64,000 nucleotides of DNA from Scleromitrula shiraiana (lineage: Eukaryota > Ascomycota > Leotiomycetes > Helotiales > Sclerotiniaceae): contig JABELC010000001.1 in the NCBI GenBank assembly GCA_028455995.1, forward strand, positions 1,228,501 to 1,292,500. Reading direction: 5' to 3'. Below are positions 23,228 through 35,157 of this stretch, piece after piece. Under the pieces are notes generated by a model. It ran no database searches and was not told the DNA's origin. It was given only the letters and a program-made list of their open reading frames with translations. Both the position numbers and the translations under genes were made by a program. How positions within the stretch are numbered: position 1 is the first letter of the stretch; each line of letters starts with the position of its first letter.

Positions 23228-24996
23228 AACTCATTGTTTCGGTTTTCAATCTTTAATGTATCAACACTATCAAAAAATAAATATGCATCAGGCAATTAGG
23301 GCGTTTTCGGGTTTGCCTTCTTATTAGGCTAAATATCTGTTTGTTTACAATGGGAGTTTCTCTCCCCGGCGTTTATTGGGAAACACAAAGCCTATGTTTG
23401 CTTTAGACATCTACAGCCAACCAAAATTGTACTATGGCTGATTTTCAGGATGGGAATCTGCAAGATGATGATGCTCCGGGGGGAATGCGAGTAAAAATGG
23501 GCTAGATAGAAAGATGATATTAGATGCCATTAATGCATTTATGAACATGTAATGAACTTTATATACAGTATGTGCATGGACTCCTTTTCAAGTCATGATT
23601 GTTAGCATATCTTTGATTGTCCCGGTCATAATGTGCCATGTTGTTTATATACATAAAATCTTGACATTTATCGTTGCTCAGGGTGTATATCCATGCTGCG
23701 AAGTGCTGGCATTTTGACAGAAAGTTACTTTTGAGGTGCTACTACTATCTTACTGTTAGCTAGATAATGTAAAATGCGATAGATATAAGAGAGGACAATC
23801 AGCACACAATGATATAATGTTTTTAGTGCTTACCATGAGGGAGTTTCTCGAAATAGTCATCCATACTTTGGGAAGGGAGATGGGGTAGTCAACACAGTTC
23901 CTCCCGTTTTCACAAACAACCTACACAATCTTCTATTGGATATTATCCTGACTCAACAAATATGCTGCATTTATCTCATCGCTCATGTGGCTTCCTTATA
24001 AGGATAATGTAATATTAAATTTCTACATATTTGGATTTACAAAATGTAATATACTAGTTTTATCCATGTTAAGCGAATATAGTTGGTCCTTTAGACTCAT
24101 GCTAAAATGTTCATCTACTAGTCTTATTGCTAGTTACACCAGGGCTTTCTCATTTATCTAATTGAACTGGAGCTTCAACACATTAGATCTTAAGTTCTAC
24201 AACCAAAAATAGTCCTGTTGTGTGGGTTTGAATCCAACAAGTGATCTTTAGATCTTATTATATTCAGATGAGAGTATCTAATTGTTTATAATGCATTCTA
24301 ATTATGATCTAATCATATGTTCGCATCAGTTCATTCAACATACAGCAATGGATCTTTAGATTTTCTTGTCGTAATTCGTGAGATAGAACTATTTCAAAAC
24401 TCACTAGATATTCAACTACATCATGTCACAATTAGATAGAAATACTGTGTGCTTTCATCAGTGAGATATTTTCAGAATAGAAAATGTATCAATGTTCATC
24501 AATTTTAACTTGAACTACAACCTAACAAAACACAGAACACATCAATCAAATGAAGACTTCACGTAGATACATGAAATCAGGAACCATAATCACATCAAGT
24601 CCTATCATCTAATGATGATAATCTTCTGTTGTTTGGTCTCAGTTCTAGCACTAATCATCAAGACTTTTCTTTTCCATACCATCCGGACGTCACAAGAAAA
24701 ATCTTCTCATCTCATAATATACTCTGAGTTATTTTTATAGTTGATAGAATGTTTAACATCAATGCACGTGGTACTGGTACTTAATTCACTCCTTTCGTTC
24801 AGCCTTTCCCTATAAAAACCCCTCTTAGGGTCTTGAATCCTCTCCCTTCTTCCATCACAACAACAAGTCGTGGCGACCTTTACATCGCATTATTGGCACA
24901 CATTGACCGCCCATCTTCTAGCCTTTCTCAATAACACATTTTGTGTTGTTTCTTCCTGATTCCGGATTGCAAATTTAATACGCATACAGATCAAAT
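23228..24996. other. large AT-rich intergenic region
   Basis: 1.8 kb without a supported gene. A C/T-rich tract at 24839-24858 follows the TATA-like site noted separately. A GGGTTTGAATCC word at about 24222 resembles a tRNA T-loop, but no cloverleaf can be built around it. Confidence 0.5.
24811..24817 (+). promoter_or_regulatory. TATA-like box
   Basis: TATAAAA about 180 bases before the ATG at 24997, followed by a C/T-rich tract and CACAACAACAAG. It is a plausible core promoter for the downstream three-exon gene. Inferred only. Confidence 0.4.
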
Positions 24997-26022
24997 ATGG
25001 GTTTTCCTGATCGCGCGCCTTCCAACTACGATCAAATCGGAGGGAAGAAAAAAGACTGGCAAATAGAAAAGCCAGAAAGAATAGATCGCACTGAGGGCAT
25101 GGATGTCTTCATTGCCTCTGTAAAGGAGGATTTTATCCGTGAGAGTATAGCCACCTTTCACAAAGAGGCGCTTCTCGTCCATGAGCGAAGTGATGAATTT
25201 ATAATGCATTGGAAAGAAGAGATGCAGAAGAAGGCGATCGAGTATAAAGATGATCTACACGATTACACTCTTAATTTCATTCTTGAGGGTGTTGAAAAAG
25301 GGTTTCGAAGTCGTATGGATACTCTCGATCCAAATGCACCATTACCCGCAGACTTTACGGCACAGATGAATATTGTTAGTTTTTCTATTTTCAAATCATT
25401 TCCCTTGCCTATTTACAGCAAACCATCCTAAATCATCTTACCTGGCACTAAAAAATAAAGTATACTAATCCTGGTTGCATATAGTGGTTTACGATGCAAA
25501 TTAAGCCATACCTGACAAGCTTAAGTGAAAAGAATAAGAGAATGGTAGGCAGGCTAGGCGCTTCCAAGACGAAAGCGGAAACAGAGCATCAAATATCTGT
25601 TACACAAGATGAAGAAAGGCTTTTGAATCTGTGCTTGAATTTCGAAAGATCTCTTGAGAAGGCCCAAGTAAGTTCTTTTTACATACAAATACTCTTTATG
25701 CATACTCATATATCGAAGACTAACAAGAAAATCGTAGGGGGCTGCCTGCATGAAGCTCAAAACTCGATACGAAAATGCATTACGAAAAGCTGCATCCGCT
25801 CAGGGGTGCAATATTGATAACATACTTGCTGCTGCTAATGAGTCGCTAAATAATCTAACGACTACACAACCTGCAGCCGAATCGCTACCTACCTCAACAT
25901 CTACACAACTTAGCAGTGTTGCAGTATCCTCTGCCACACCCTCCAATCCCACCAGACCTAAGGACCATAAGCGCAATTCATCAGCAAGCAAACGCCCTCG
26001 ACATACGGACCACTATAATTAA
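24997..26022 (+). CDS. hypothetical helical protein
   Basis: Three exons: 24997-25374, 25485-25667, 25738-26022. All introns are phase 0 (110 and 70 nt; the first has a TACTAAT-like branch site). Total 281 aa. The protein is soluble and largely helical: charged helices through residue about 215 (KEDFIRESIATFHKEALL, MHWKEEMQKKAIEYKDDL, KLKTRYENALRKAASA). The tail is Ser/Thr/Pro-rich and ends in a basic cluster (KRNSSASKRPRH), a possible nuclear signal. No domain is recognised. The splice joins keep the helix pattern uninterrupted, which supports the model. Confidence 0.7.
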
Positions 26023-26607
26023 GATGCTTGGATTTATCTTCGGTCAAATTTCTAGAATATTTCTGGCAGGGAGGATGGGGGAGTAGTGGATTCTATCGGG
26101 TCTCTAGCAGCGTTTGGTACTTTTGGGGGAATTGATAAGGAGTACCTGTGGTTCTAGCAAAGATTTAGGAACAACGGTGGAGAGTATTGGTCGATTGTTG
26201 GTTCTGCTTCTATTTATAACCTCTTGCCGCTATGAAACAGCGATTATTAGTTTTTCTTTTAGAAGAAAAGGCTAAATTTCTTGATGAATGAAATGAAGTT
26301 AAATGTTTTGACTCCTAATGAATCCTGAGTTTAACCGGTCGACCTGAGTAAGTTATTGCCTAAGAGCTCAGGCAACAATAACAGCCTCTAACCTTGAAAG
26401 TTTTCCTCATCTTGTAAATAATTTCTCTTAATTGATCAAGGAGAGAAGATCATCTCATATCTCAAACAAATACATTCAAAATAATTCTAAATTCTCATAA
26501 TCGTACTGGTATATTGCCCTTGGGGATATAATAATCACCCTGTTTAGAAAAGGACCTTCCTTTTAATCAACAAGCGGGGAGAGCGGGCGGCCGCCGCATC
26601 AGTAAGA
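26023..26607. other. intergenic region
   Basis: Spacer before the regulator gene. It ends in an unusually GC-rich block (GAGCGGGCGGCCGCCGC, 26581-26597) just upstream of the ATG, possibly a binding site for a GC-box factor. Otherwise nothing seen. Confidence 0.45.
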
Positions 26608-28662
26608 ATGTCACTCTACGATCCTAATGGCAACCTTATGCTAGATCAAAAGGCACCTCAAGCTTGTGCAACTTGCAGGAAACAAAAGCGAAAATGCAGC
26701 AAGGAAATACCAAAGTGCAGTCTCTGCCAGAGAATGAATCGCCCATGCGATTACTCCGATTCAGCTCCTGCTCCCACGTCGGATGATTTTGTTGCGCTGC
26801 GAACCCGAGTCATTGAGCTCGAGAGTAGATTGAATGGCGGAAATCAGATGATGCATGCAATTTCTATCAATAACCCTTCAGCTGCTATTCCCAATAATGG
26901 CCAGGATAATAATAATATACAACCGCAAATGCCGGCATACGCTCCCTCACAAGATAATGCTTGGCATACTATTCAGAATAGGTTCCCTGCTATAGCGGTT
27001 TTGGATAGTGATACGTTCAAGAATGGCGGGTACGTAACTCATTATATATATACAGACAGTTCTGTTTGCCTAACTATCGTTTAGTATTCCGGTTCCAAAG
27101 CCATCTGTGGACATTCCTGTTGTAAGTTGTGTTGATTGTGTATATCTATCATTTTGATCGTGGGAGTCACTATTCTTCTGCATTAGATCCCCAAATAGTT
27201 GATGTTTTTATATTCCTCCTTATTCTGTCTCTATGTGGGATTTTTGCTGATCGTCGTAAAGGAAGTTCTTGAGATGCTAGGGGACGGAGCTACCCTCCAA
27301 CCTATGCTCACAGAGTATTTCAATACTATTCACAAATGGATGCCAATAGTTTCCCAGAAGCGATTGGATCGAAACCTAGTCAACCCATATTGGGAGGCAG
27401 GTTCAGACCTAGCTTTACTTTTCCTCTCCATGAAACTCATCACTTCCAGACCACTGGACGGACTCGAATGTGCCCAGAATCCTGTGTATATATCCACTAA
27501 ACGATTCATTGCCTTAATGGAAGCTGCTGGTATGGTATCCTTGATGGTGCTGCAAGCAAACATTCTAGTCACGCTGTTTGAATATGGCCAAGCAATATAT
27601 CCAGCGGCATGGATGTCTGCTGGCTGGTGTGTTCGATATGGTACTTTGTTGGGAATTAATGGATTCGATGAATCCCCTAAATTACTGGGCCGTCTTGTGA
27701 GCAATATGTGATCCTTTTCAATTTTTTATTAACATCAGTTTTAGAATACCTGGACAGAGCAAGAAGAACGAGTACGAACATGGTGGGGAGTCTTGATTGT
27801 TGATAGGTACTATACCATCATTCTGGCAAGCCTTATATACATGCACTAATTTAGAATAGAATGGTCTCTATAGGAAGTCAAGCACATATCTTGACTGCGC
27901 AAGAACCGTTGAAAGACGATCCATTACCCGTTGATGATGCCGCATGGGCAAGTGTTTTGATTCATACCCGCAGATCGTATACTGATCCCAATACAGGATA
28001 AAGGCGAAGTAGCAATCCAAAGACTTGTATCAAGTGCAGTCAGCGAACCATCTTCACCATTTACCCGCCTCTGTCAGGGGTCGGTGATGCTCGGTAAAGT
28101 CCTTCGTCATCACTATACCGAGAAGATACCATTGGAAACAACTCGCTTCAGTCTTGCATCTCAATTCTACATCGACTGCTCGATTCTCGCCCGTAAAATA
28201 GATGAAGAAGCCAATGATTGTAAAGATTACCTCTCATTAGCCGCTCCTCTAGCCGTCATATACAGTACACTCTGCTCTCTATGCGATCCATACTCATGCC
28301 CAAAAGTCAAAACAGGCGATTCTACCCCCAGCCCAGAGAAAGCAGCCATGACAGTTCAAGCCTTAGATGGTCTAAGAACAGTCTCCAACAGCATCGTCGA
28401 ATTCGCAGAGAAAATCAAAGGTGCTACGCCTACGCAACAGGATCTAGATCGAGTTAGTCCTTTAGTTATGGATGCCTTGTACTCGGCTGCATCGAACTAC
28501 GCGTGGTGGGTAAGGGAAAATGGAGATCAACAATTCCAATCTAATTTAGATTCGATTAGACATTGTTTGAGACGGTTGGGCTCCAGATGGAGAAATGCAG
28601 CGGAGTATTTGAGGATATTGGAGGCGCAGGAATTTCAATATGCTGTTGGCAGTGCTAATTAA
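26608..28662 (+). CDS. Zn2Cys6 fungal transcription factor
   Basis: Six exons: 26608-27029, 27085-27121, 27262-27696, 27745-27806, 27860-27953, 27997-28662; total 571 aa. The binuclear zinc cluster uses C20, C23, C30, C37, C40 and C47 (CX2CX6CX6CX2CX6C), followed by a short leucine helix (VALRTRVIELESRLNG) for dimerisation. The middle and C-terminal region is helical, of the fungal-specific transcription factor domain type, including TEQEERVRTWWGVLIVDRMVS, which the splicing restores. Exon 2 (37 nt) and the GTTTTG donor at 27954 are the weakest parts of the model. The gene converges on an MFS transporter 499 bases away, a layout common for a regulator and its efflux target. The target itself is unknown. 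Confidence 0.85.
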
Positions 28663-29160
28663 GGCATGGAACGTGAGTTTGGTTAGGTTTAAGGGCTTGA
28701 AATGATATGAGGTTACTTGAAGTTAGACGGATTGTAGCATCATTATGTTATATGATATGCAGTTAGGGGATATATTCTCGGCATAATCACGCACAAATGT
28801 AGTCTAATAGAATCTCAATAAAATTGTAGTAAACAAAGGTTTAGTGGACGAACAGCTCATTATCATAAAAATGTTTAAAACTATGATTCATTTGATATTT
28901 AAACATTAAGGTCAATTAATGTGTCTGGAAAAAAAGAGTCGAAACTCAGTCTAGATCCGAGAAGCAATCAGTTAGATGATTCATTTCATATCCCTTTGAT
29001 CTATCTGAAATTTATTTTATTCGCTGCCATTATATTACTCCAATCGCTATACAATCAACCTAGTACAAGATATTATACCGTCTAAACCATATCTTCCTTT
29101 CATCATGACCCATATATGCATATATGTACAATCCAAATCACAGCCCATCACAACCACCCA
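28663..29160. other. convergent 3' intergenic region
   Basis: AT-rich spacer between the Zn2Cys6 gene and the MFS gene, expected to hold both 3' UTRs. Nothing else seen. Confidence 0.5.
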
Positions 29161-31280
29161 CTAATGCACAGCAGCATATTTCGACCATCCCCTAATCTTC
29201 GGACCATAAGCATAAAACAAATAAGGAACGGGCACCATAACCGCCGAAATAGCCCCCAAAATCGTCAACGTCCAATGAACGCCCATATTCTCATAAAAAG
29301 GTATACCCACCTCCACCATACCACCCGCAACCACGTAACGAATGAGTGTGAGACTGGCGAGTGCAGATGCGGCATACATCTCGTAGCTGTCAATTATGTA
29401 TTGGTAGGTGGAGATGAATATGCAGAGGATTCCGTAGCCGAAGAGGAGGGAGGCGCAGAGGCCGGACCAGGGGGATATGCTAGCGTAGTTGGTCCAGCCC
29501 ATCCAGAAGAGGGAGATGGGCACTGCGCTGATAGGGATGCGTGTTAGTGGGAAAATGCAATGCGGTGAGGGGTAGTTAAACTTACGGAGCGCCGAACATG
29601 GCGAACCAGAGACGTTGTTCGGGTGCTAGACGGGCGGTTGGTCCATTGCGAGCGCGAAGTTCGGCAAGATCGCGTTTTGCCCAGTAGTAGATAAGTGGCT
29701 ATGATGAAATTTGTTAGAGATGGATACTAGAACATGAATTGACAAGGGTCGAAAAACTTACGACTAATGCACTAGCGAAGCAAAGACCGACTGCAATACC
29801 CAAGAATGCCAATCCAGTAAGTCCTTCGCTGAACCCGTAAGTATCTCCGAAGATATACGTATATCCATCCAAGAACGTAAAGAGGATGATGTAAACGACG
29901 GTCAAATAAAGAGCGAAGAGCATGACGATTGGTTCTTGAGCTGTAAGGATGAATGGTCTATAGAGAGCGAGACGGAGACGCTTCATGAATGGATCCGCGC
30001 GGATTTCTACTTCGGCCACATAGCGAGAATCGGATGTGACACGGCGGAGTTGAGAAGCCTTCCATTTTAGGAGAATAGGGGCAAATGTTTCGGGTTGGAA
30101 GAAAAATATTAGGACAAGAATTGCGCCGGAGAAAATTAATGTTATCTAAGAAGTATACGTCAATATAAAATATCAGGATGAAAGCAATCACGTTTCAAAG
30201 AGCTTACCCATTCACACCACCTCCAACTCACAAGACTTGACTGCCCAATAAATCCACCTACTACAGGACCGAAGATTGGTCCCATAAACGCGGCATTGGC
30301 GAACACAGGAAATGCGAATACTCGTTCCATGGGATTCCATAAATCTGAAATAGAACCACCTGCACATGTTAAGGGGGTGGAACCGAAAAATCCTGCCAAG
30401 AAGCGGAAGACGAGCTGTGCTCCAAAGTTTGGCGCAAGTGCTGATGCCATAATCCATATCATATATATGAATAATGTGACGATATAAACGGGATTTCTTC
30501 CAATGGTTTCGGATATAGGTCCTGTAATTGTAAAGTATTAAAGATGAATTCAAGTTTTATGGAAAGAGCAGGGGACATACCAGCAAACAAAGCGCCAAAC
30601 CCAAAACCTACTAAGAATAATCCTGTAGCTAGAGCTTCCGCTACCTCACTAACACCAAACTCCTCGCTTGCTTGTTTCAATGCCGCACTATCAATTGATG
30701 ATGCAAAGCCAACTATGAATCCAATACTTGCAATCAGAATCGTACATCGAATACGTTTAAGGTACGACCAATTATGCGGATCCATAGGATCACTCTCACT
30801 TTCATATCCCACAACAAACACAGTTTCTCTTGCCTCACCCCTTTCATTTCTGGGCGGTTTCTCGCCATTCTTCGTCCGCGATTTCGTTAACTGTTCAGAG
30901 AGTTCCCGGACTTCAATTCCGGTTAATGCATGGCCTAATCGTGTGCCAAAACTTTTGGTCGTATATAGAGTTGTGTGTGTAGCTGTTCGTTCCGCGGGTA
31001 TTTCTGATGGGTGATCAGGATTAGATGGGAATGGGGCTTCTCTCCCGGGTTGTTCTGCCTTTTCGGGATCGCGGGGATCGAGACTGGTAGGTGAGGGGGC
31101 TTGAGTTGAGGAATTGCTGTCGACTGATGATGGGCGATGTGTATGTTCATTGGCTACATTGAGATTGGGTCGTGTATTTGAGGCATTGCCTCTCTCCATC
31201 GCCTCTGCGCGATTCCTATCTCTTTCATATTGTGCTTGGACTTGACGTCCGAAGTTTTGGTGTGTTAAGAAGGATTGCAT
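29161..31280 (-). CDS. MFS drug:H+ antiporter, DHA1 type
   Basis: Five exons on the minus strand: 31280-30581, 30521-30208, 30145-29762, 29698-29586, 29527-29161. Introns are 58-63 nt; total 625 aa. A long hydrophilic N-terminus (about 185 residues, Ser/Glu/Arg-rich) precedes DPMDPHNW, the DPxNW motif typical of fungal DHA1 transporters. Twelve hydrophobic segments follow. The motif-A-like loop is GPISETIGRNPVY. The antiporter motif C is GPIFGPVVGGFIG. The most similar groups are Tpo/Flr-type polyamine or multidrug exporters at the plasma membrane. The ATG at 31280 is used because the codon further upstream in frame is GTG. The convergent Zn2Cys6 regulator suggests co-regulation, but this is unproven. 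Confidence 0.9.
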
Positions 31281-31950
31281 ATTGGAAACTTCCACATATG
31301 CTCACCAGAACAAAAGTCGAGAAGTCAAAAATGTATTGAAAAGGACCTACCACATGTAAAAAAATCTCAAATAGAGACCTACCGTCATAAATAGCTTAGC
31401 ATTCATATTTCTGCTTTTCCATATTTGTGTGGATGGGTACTCGAGCAAAGAGAAATTTTATAACTTATAACAATTGATCGGCATCATATTGTACATAAGT
31501 GGGTAGATTGCCATGGAAAGGGAAGTCCGCCTCCGCTAGAGGAATAGCGGCGCGATAAGAACATCAATTCCTATGCATACACGGCACTTTTTCCGAAACG
31601 ATGGACAGACTCGAGACGGACAAGCAAAGTGCGATGTTCCCTGTCACTGGAAGGAGATGTAAGAGTCTAGAATGATGACTCCTATGACTTCCAAGATCCA
31701 TTAGAGCAGATATGTTAATGTTCTGCTGAATATAATTGTTACTGGTGATATGATCCAAATATGAGGATGGTGACATACAAGGCAATGGTGGTTAATCATT
31801 TATAAGTAAACGAAGGATATAACAGTTGTTCAAGGTTCATTTGTTCTTATTCCCGTCATGAATAAAGAATCTGGCATTCGTCATCAAGTTTCTTCATTTG
31901 TGGATACACTAGAGCCTTATATTGAAGCTAGTACGGTTAGCTCGTTAGAA

Positions 31951-32032
31951 GGGTATGGCCCGGCATGGCCCGGCATGGCCCGTATGGTTCGTATAGTTCA
32001 TGTCGTATAGTTCATGTCGTATAGTTCATGTT
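31951..32032 (+). repeat. adjoining minisatellites (GGCATGGCCC)n and (GTATAGTTCATGTC)n
   Basis: Three copies of a 10-bp GC-rich word run directly into three copies of a 14-bp AT-rich word. The TATGG/TATAG words bridge the two, suggesting slippage from one ancestral motif. Confidence 0.8.
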
Positions 32033-32157
32033 GACTCATGAACCAGGTACTAAAACATTTTTATTTGGAAGTGACGGGTTCACAAGGCAAGACCAGCAGT
32101 TCAATAATGTTATTGCATAAAGCGTTTAGGTCTTTATTCATCAGTATGTTGGAATAT

Positions 32158-32190
32158 AAAATCTATCATCTATCATCTATCATCTATCAT
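32158..32190 (+). repeat. (ATCTATC)n microsatellite
   Basis: About four copies of a 7-8 bp word (ATCATCT / ATCTATC) near the 3' end of MCR1. Confidence 0.7.
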
Positions 32191-32226
32191 ACAGTGGCTC
32201 TGGATCAGCTATGTAATATTAACCCT

Positions 32227-33568
32227 CTAAAATTTATAGACTTGGTCCTTGGCATAACCAAGCTCCTTCAAAATACCATCTAATTCGCCTTGATCTTGAG
32301 GTGACTTCTTTGGACCCGAAATAGCTTTGTACATTCCTGGTGGACCACAGACGAAGACCTTGACATTCTCGGATTTTGGCTCAGGAAGAACTGTCTTCAA
32401 TAATTCCTTGCTGATGAAACCCTTTCCTCCACTCCATGATTGAGGTGGCTTGTCAAGAACGTAGAATGCTCGGAATCGTTGAGGGTAAGTGTTCTCGAGC
32501 TCCTCGAATTCACGCTTCAACAGGATATCCTGCTCGGTAACATTCGCAAATACCAAAGTAACCTTTGTCTTGTCCGCTGGGTTGTTGAAGATGGCTCGTG
32601 CAAGTTGGTACATAGGGGCGATACCAGTTCCTCCTGCGATGAGAGCAATGTGGTTATGCTTGTTTTCAGACCAAGGGTACTTGGGAATAGGTCCCTTGAA
32701 GTCCAATCGTTGACCAGGCACCATTGCTGCGGTTTTAAGTTAGTATCACGTCACATTGCCAAGAGAGAGCCAGCGAGTGGAAGTGGAGATTGTGTCGAAT
32801 GGAAGAAACAAAAAACTATACTAACCATGCATATGCTCTGACATTGGCCCATTTGGGTACTTCTTTACCAGGAGGTCTATGAAACCCTTCTCGCCTGCAA
32901 TAACATTAGTAAGATACGGCTATACGAGAAAAGAAGACGGTCATACCCTCATCACTAACTGGTGTATAAGGACGAATCGCAGCCTTCTCCATTCCAGCGC
33001 CCTTGTATTTTGTGAGAATAGCGGAAGCAATATGTAAGCCGCTAACTTGGTCTGCTTCCGGTAACTCGAATCTGAACTTCTTTGTGTTGTGGTTAATGTT
33101 TTCCACACTATCCAACTTGAGGCTGATAAAACCCTGATCACCACCTGTGAATGCGGCCTTTCCAACAGCTCCTTCAACCTTAGCTTTGCCCTGCCCTACA
33201 GCCTCCTTGGCCTTGGCTTCTGCGTCCTTTGCAGCATCCTTAACCTTTGCGGCATTATCTCCCTGGTTGTAGAAGTAATAAGCTCCACCAGCCACGGCTG
33301 CGGCTAAGCCGGCATACAAAGCTGCGTTCGAGCCGCCTTTCGAGGAATCTGTGGCATATCGTCGGTATTGCTATATTAATACATATATTAGCATCTGTAA
33401 GGTGACGATTGAGGTTCAATTGGGTTGTTGGTGGGTTTCAGATCAGCGGGCAGGAAGTTGTTTTAAAGCTTAGAAATCAGAGCTCTTGGAAGTAAGACAA
33501 CAGTAAATAAAGTTTTGACTTACGCTCTTCAATGGCTGGGCCGCTCTGAGGGTCTGTCGCGCAAACAT
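32227..33568 (-). CDS. MCR1: NADH-cytochrome b5 reductase, mitochondrial
   Basis: Four exons: 33568-33524, 33370-32947, 32894-32826, 32726-32227. Introns are 153, 52 and 99 nt; total 345 aa, matching fungal Mcr1. The N-terminus MFARQTLRAAQPLKS plus YRRYATD is an Arg-rich mitochondrial presequence, followed by a hydrophobic anchor (AALYAGLAAAVAGGAYYF). The FAD domain has RPYTPVSDE and KKYPNGPMS. The NADH domain has GGTGIAPMYQLARAI and VCGPPGMYKAISG. It transfers electrons from NADH to cytochrome b5 or ergosterol-pathway and ascorbate-radical reactions at the outer membrane or intermembrane space. The first, 15-codon exon ends exactly inside the presequence. A Lys/Ala/Glu repeat linker lies between anchor and FAD domain. 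Confidence 0.96.
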
Positions 33569-35157
33569 GATGGAATTGATATGTATAATTAGTATATGGG
33601 GGTATCGCTGATGCTCAAGAAAGATTCAAATACGTTGAGACCTTGGTCACAGAAGCTTTAGCTCAAGATTTGCCCATCTCGCACTAAGTGACGTAAATTG
33701 TTTCGCGAAGGCCCGTGCTTAAGATCTCGCAATTGCAGAACACTGAGTATTTATTGTCAGCCATGTTGGTAATAGCTACGTACGGAGTGAATGTACTGGT
33801 ATCTATAGATCAATATTGCTTCACAATTATTCTATGTTTGAGGAAAACTGTAACTAATAGTAAGTGTACAGTTTACAGGATTCAGGTAACCTCATGACTA
33901 GAATTTGGTATCAGAAAATGGCAATTATCTTCATCAGCTTCGATAGGCGATGACTAAATGCTGAATAACAGATACTTGACAAGCCCATAATTTGCCATCT
34001 GTCACCGCCATGACTGACCTCACTTCCCAATGTTGTATCAAAGAAAAGAAGAGTACTAGTACTAGTACTATGTAGTATATCAAGTGATTTCCATCATGAT
34101 ATGTTGGAATGTTTGGTTTTGTTCTCTTTTGCATTATCACCTTGTTCTTTGGAAGTCCCAAAGCTTGTTTATATATCAAGCTGACTGATATACGTCCATT
34201 TCGGTATCTGTTCAAATTCGTTCTTACATATGGAGCTCACTAAATGCCTTCCCATCTCATCCATATATACTTTCCAGTGATGAGTGAATTAGGAGTAATT
34301 ACTGTGCACACTATTGCTATGGCTGTCATCAAAGGAGGAGCTACTTGATAGCTCACAAATTTCGTGTTCATTAGTACTTGAAAGTGCCTCTTTACGTCTC
34401 GATCTATACTCACTGATTGTTCCATCCGAACATAATTTCAAGAGACTACGAATGATCAATATAGAATAGAGTATTACGAACCAACATCGTTGTTTCTGTA
34501 AAAGCGATGTCGGGATCCAGAACTTATCAATCCCTAGATAGAACTTTAGATATTCTCTTGGTCCCTCCCCTAAAAGGATGATGTACAGCAAAAAGACTTA
34601 GAGACTTCTCTGGTAATTTTTGAGATTTTCATGAGTGAATGGGCATCTAAAAATAACCTAGCACTCTCTCATATATCCGATTCCTTTTCGATAAGTGAAT
34701 GAAGGAGCATCTACGTAGGTAATTCGTCTCATCATCCTCTTCATAAATTCCATATTAAAGTCACCATTGGAGGCATATCCGAGACCGTACACACTAACTG
34801 TTTTGTAATTTGCTACCGTCCTTGAAAATTCCAATTCTAGAATCACTTATTAATATTAGATCTTGATTTCATTTTCTTTCAAAATCAAGTAAAAGAGAAA
34901 AATGGAAATTCGAAGGCTCTTCCATCACTGTTGAAATGTGATAATCCAAATAACCACTCTTTTTTGTTTCAATTTTCTCCTCATTTCTCTTTGCTCTTTC
35001 ACCTTCCCGAGCCGCTGTAATTTATTGCCTCCAAAATTGCCTTTCTTCCAATTGTTGACGCGTTGTTGATAATTTTGAGTCCAACAAAGAGTCTAATTTC
35101 TTGTTATTCAAAGATCGCCCAGCATCAAACATTACTGATCATCAACTATCACTCGAT
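33569..35157. other. intergenic region
   Basis: 1.6 kb between divergent MCR1 and the 870-aa gene. AT-rich, no supported gene. It contains a short (AGTACT) run, AGTACTAGTACTAGTACTA, at 34052-34070. A T/C-rich leader (34960-35050) precedes the downstream gene. Confidence 0.5.

Larger units (their letters stand above)
31281..32226. other. intergenic region with minisatellites
   Basis: Promoter side of the MFS gene and 3' side of MCR1. It contains two minisatellite tracts and an ATCTATC microsatellite, listed separately. No gene seen. Confidence 0.5.

Noticed and set aside
24160..24240. tRNA-like T-loop word GGGTTTGAATCC
   Set aside because: No A-box, anticodon stem or matching acceptor stem can be placed around it.
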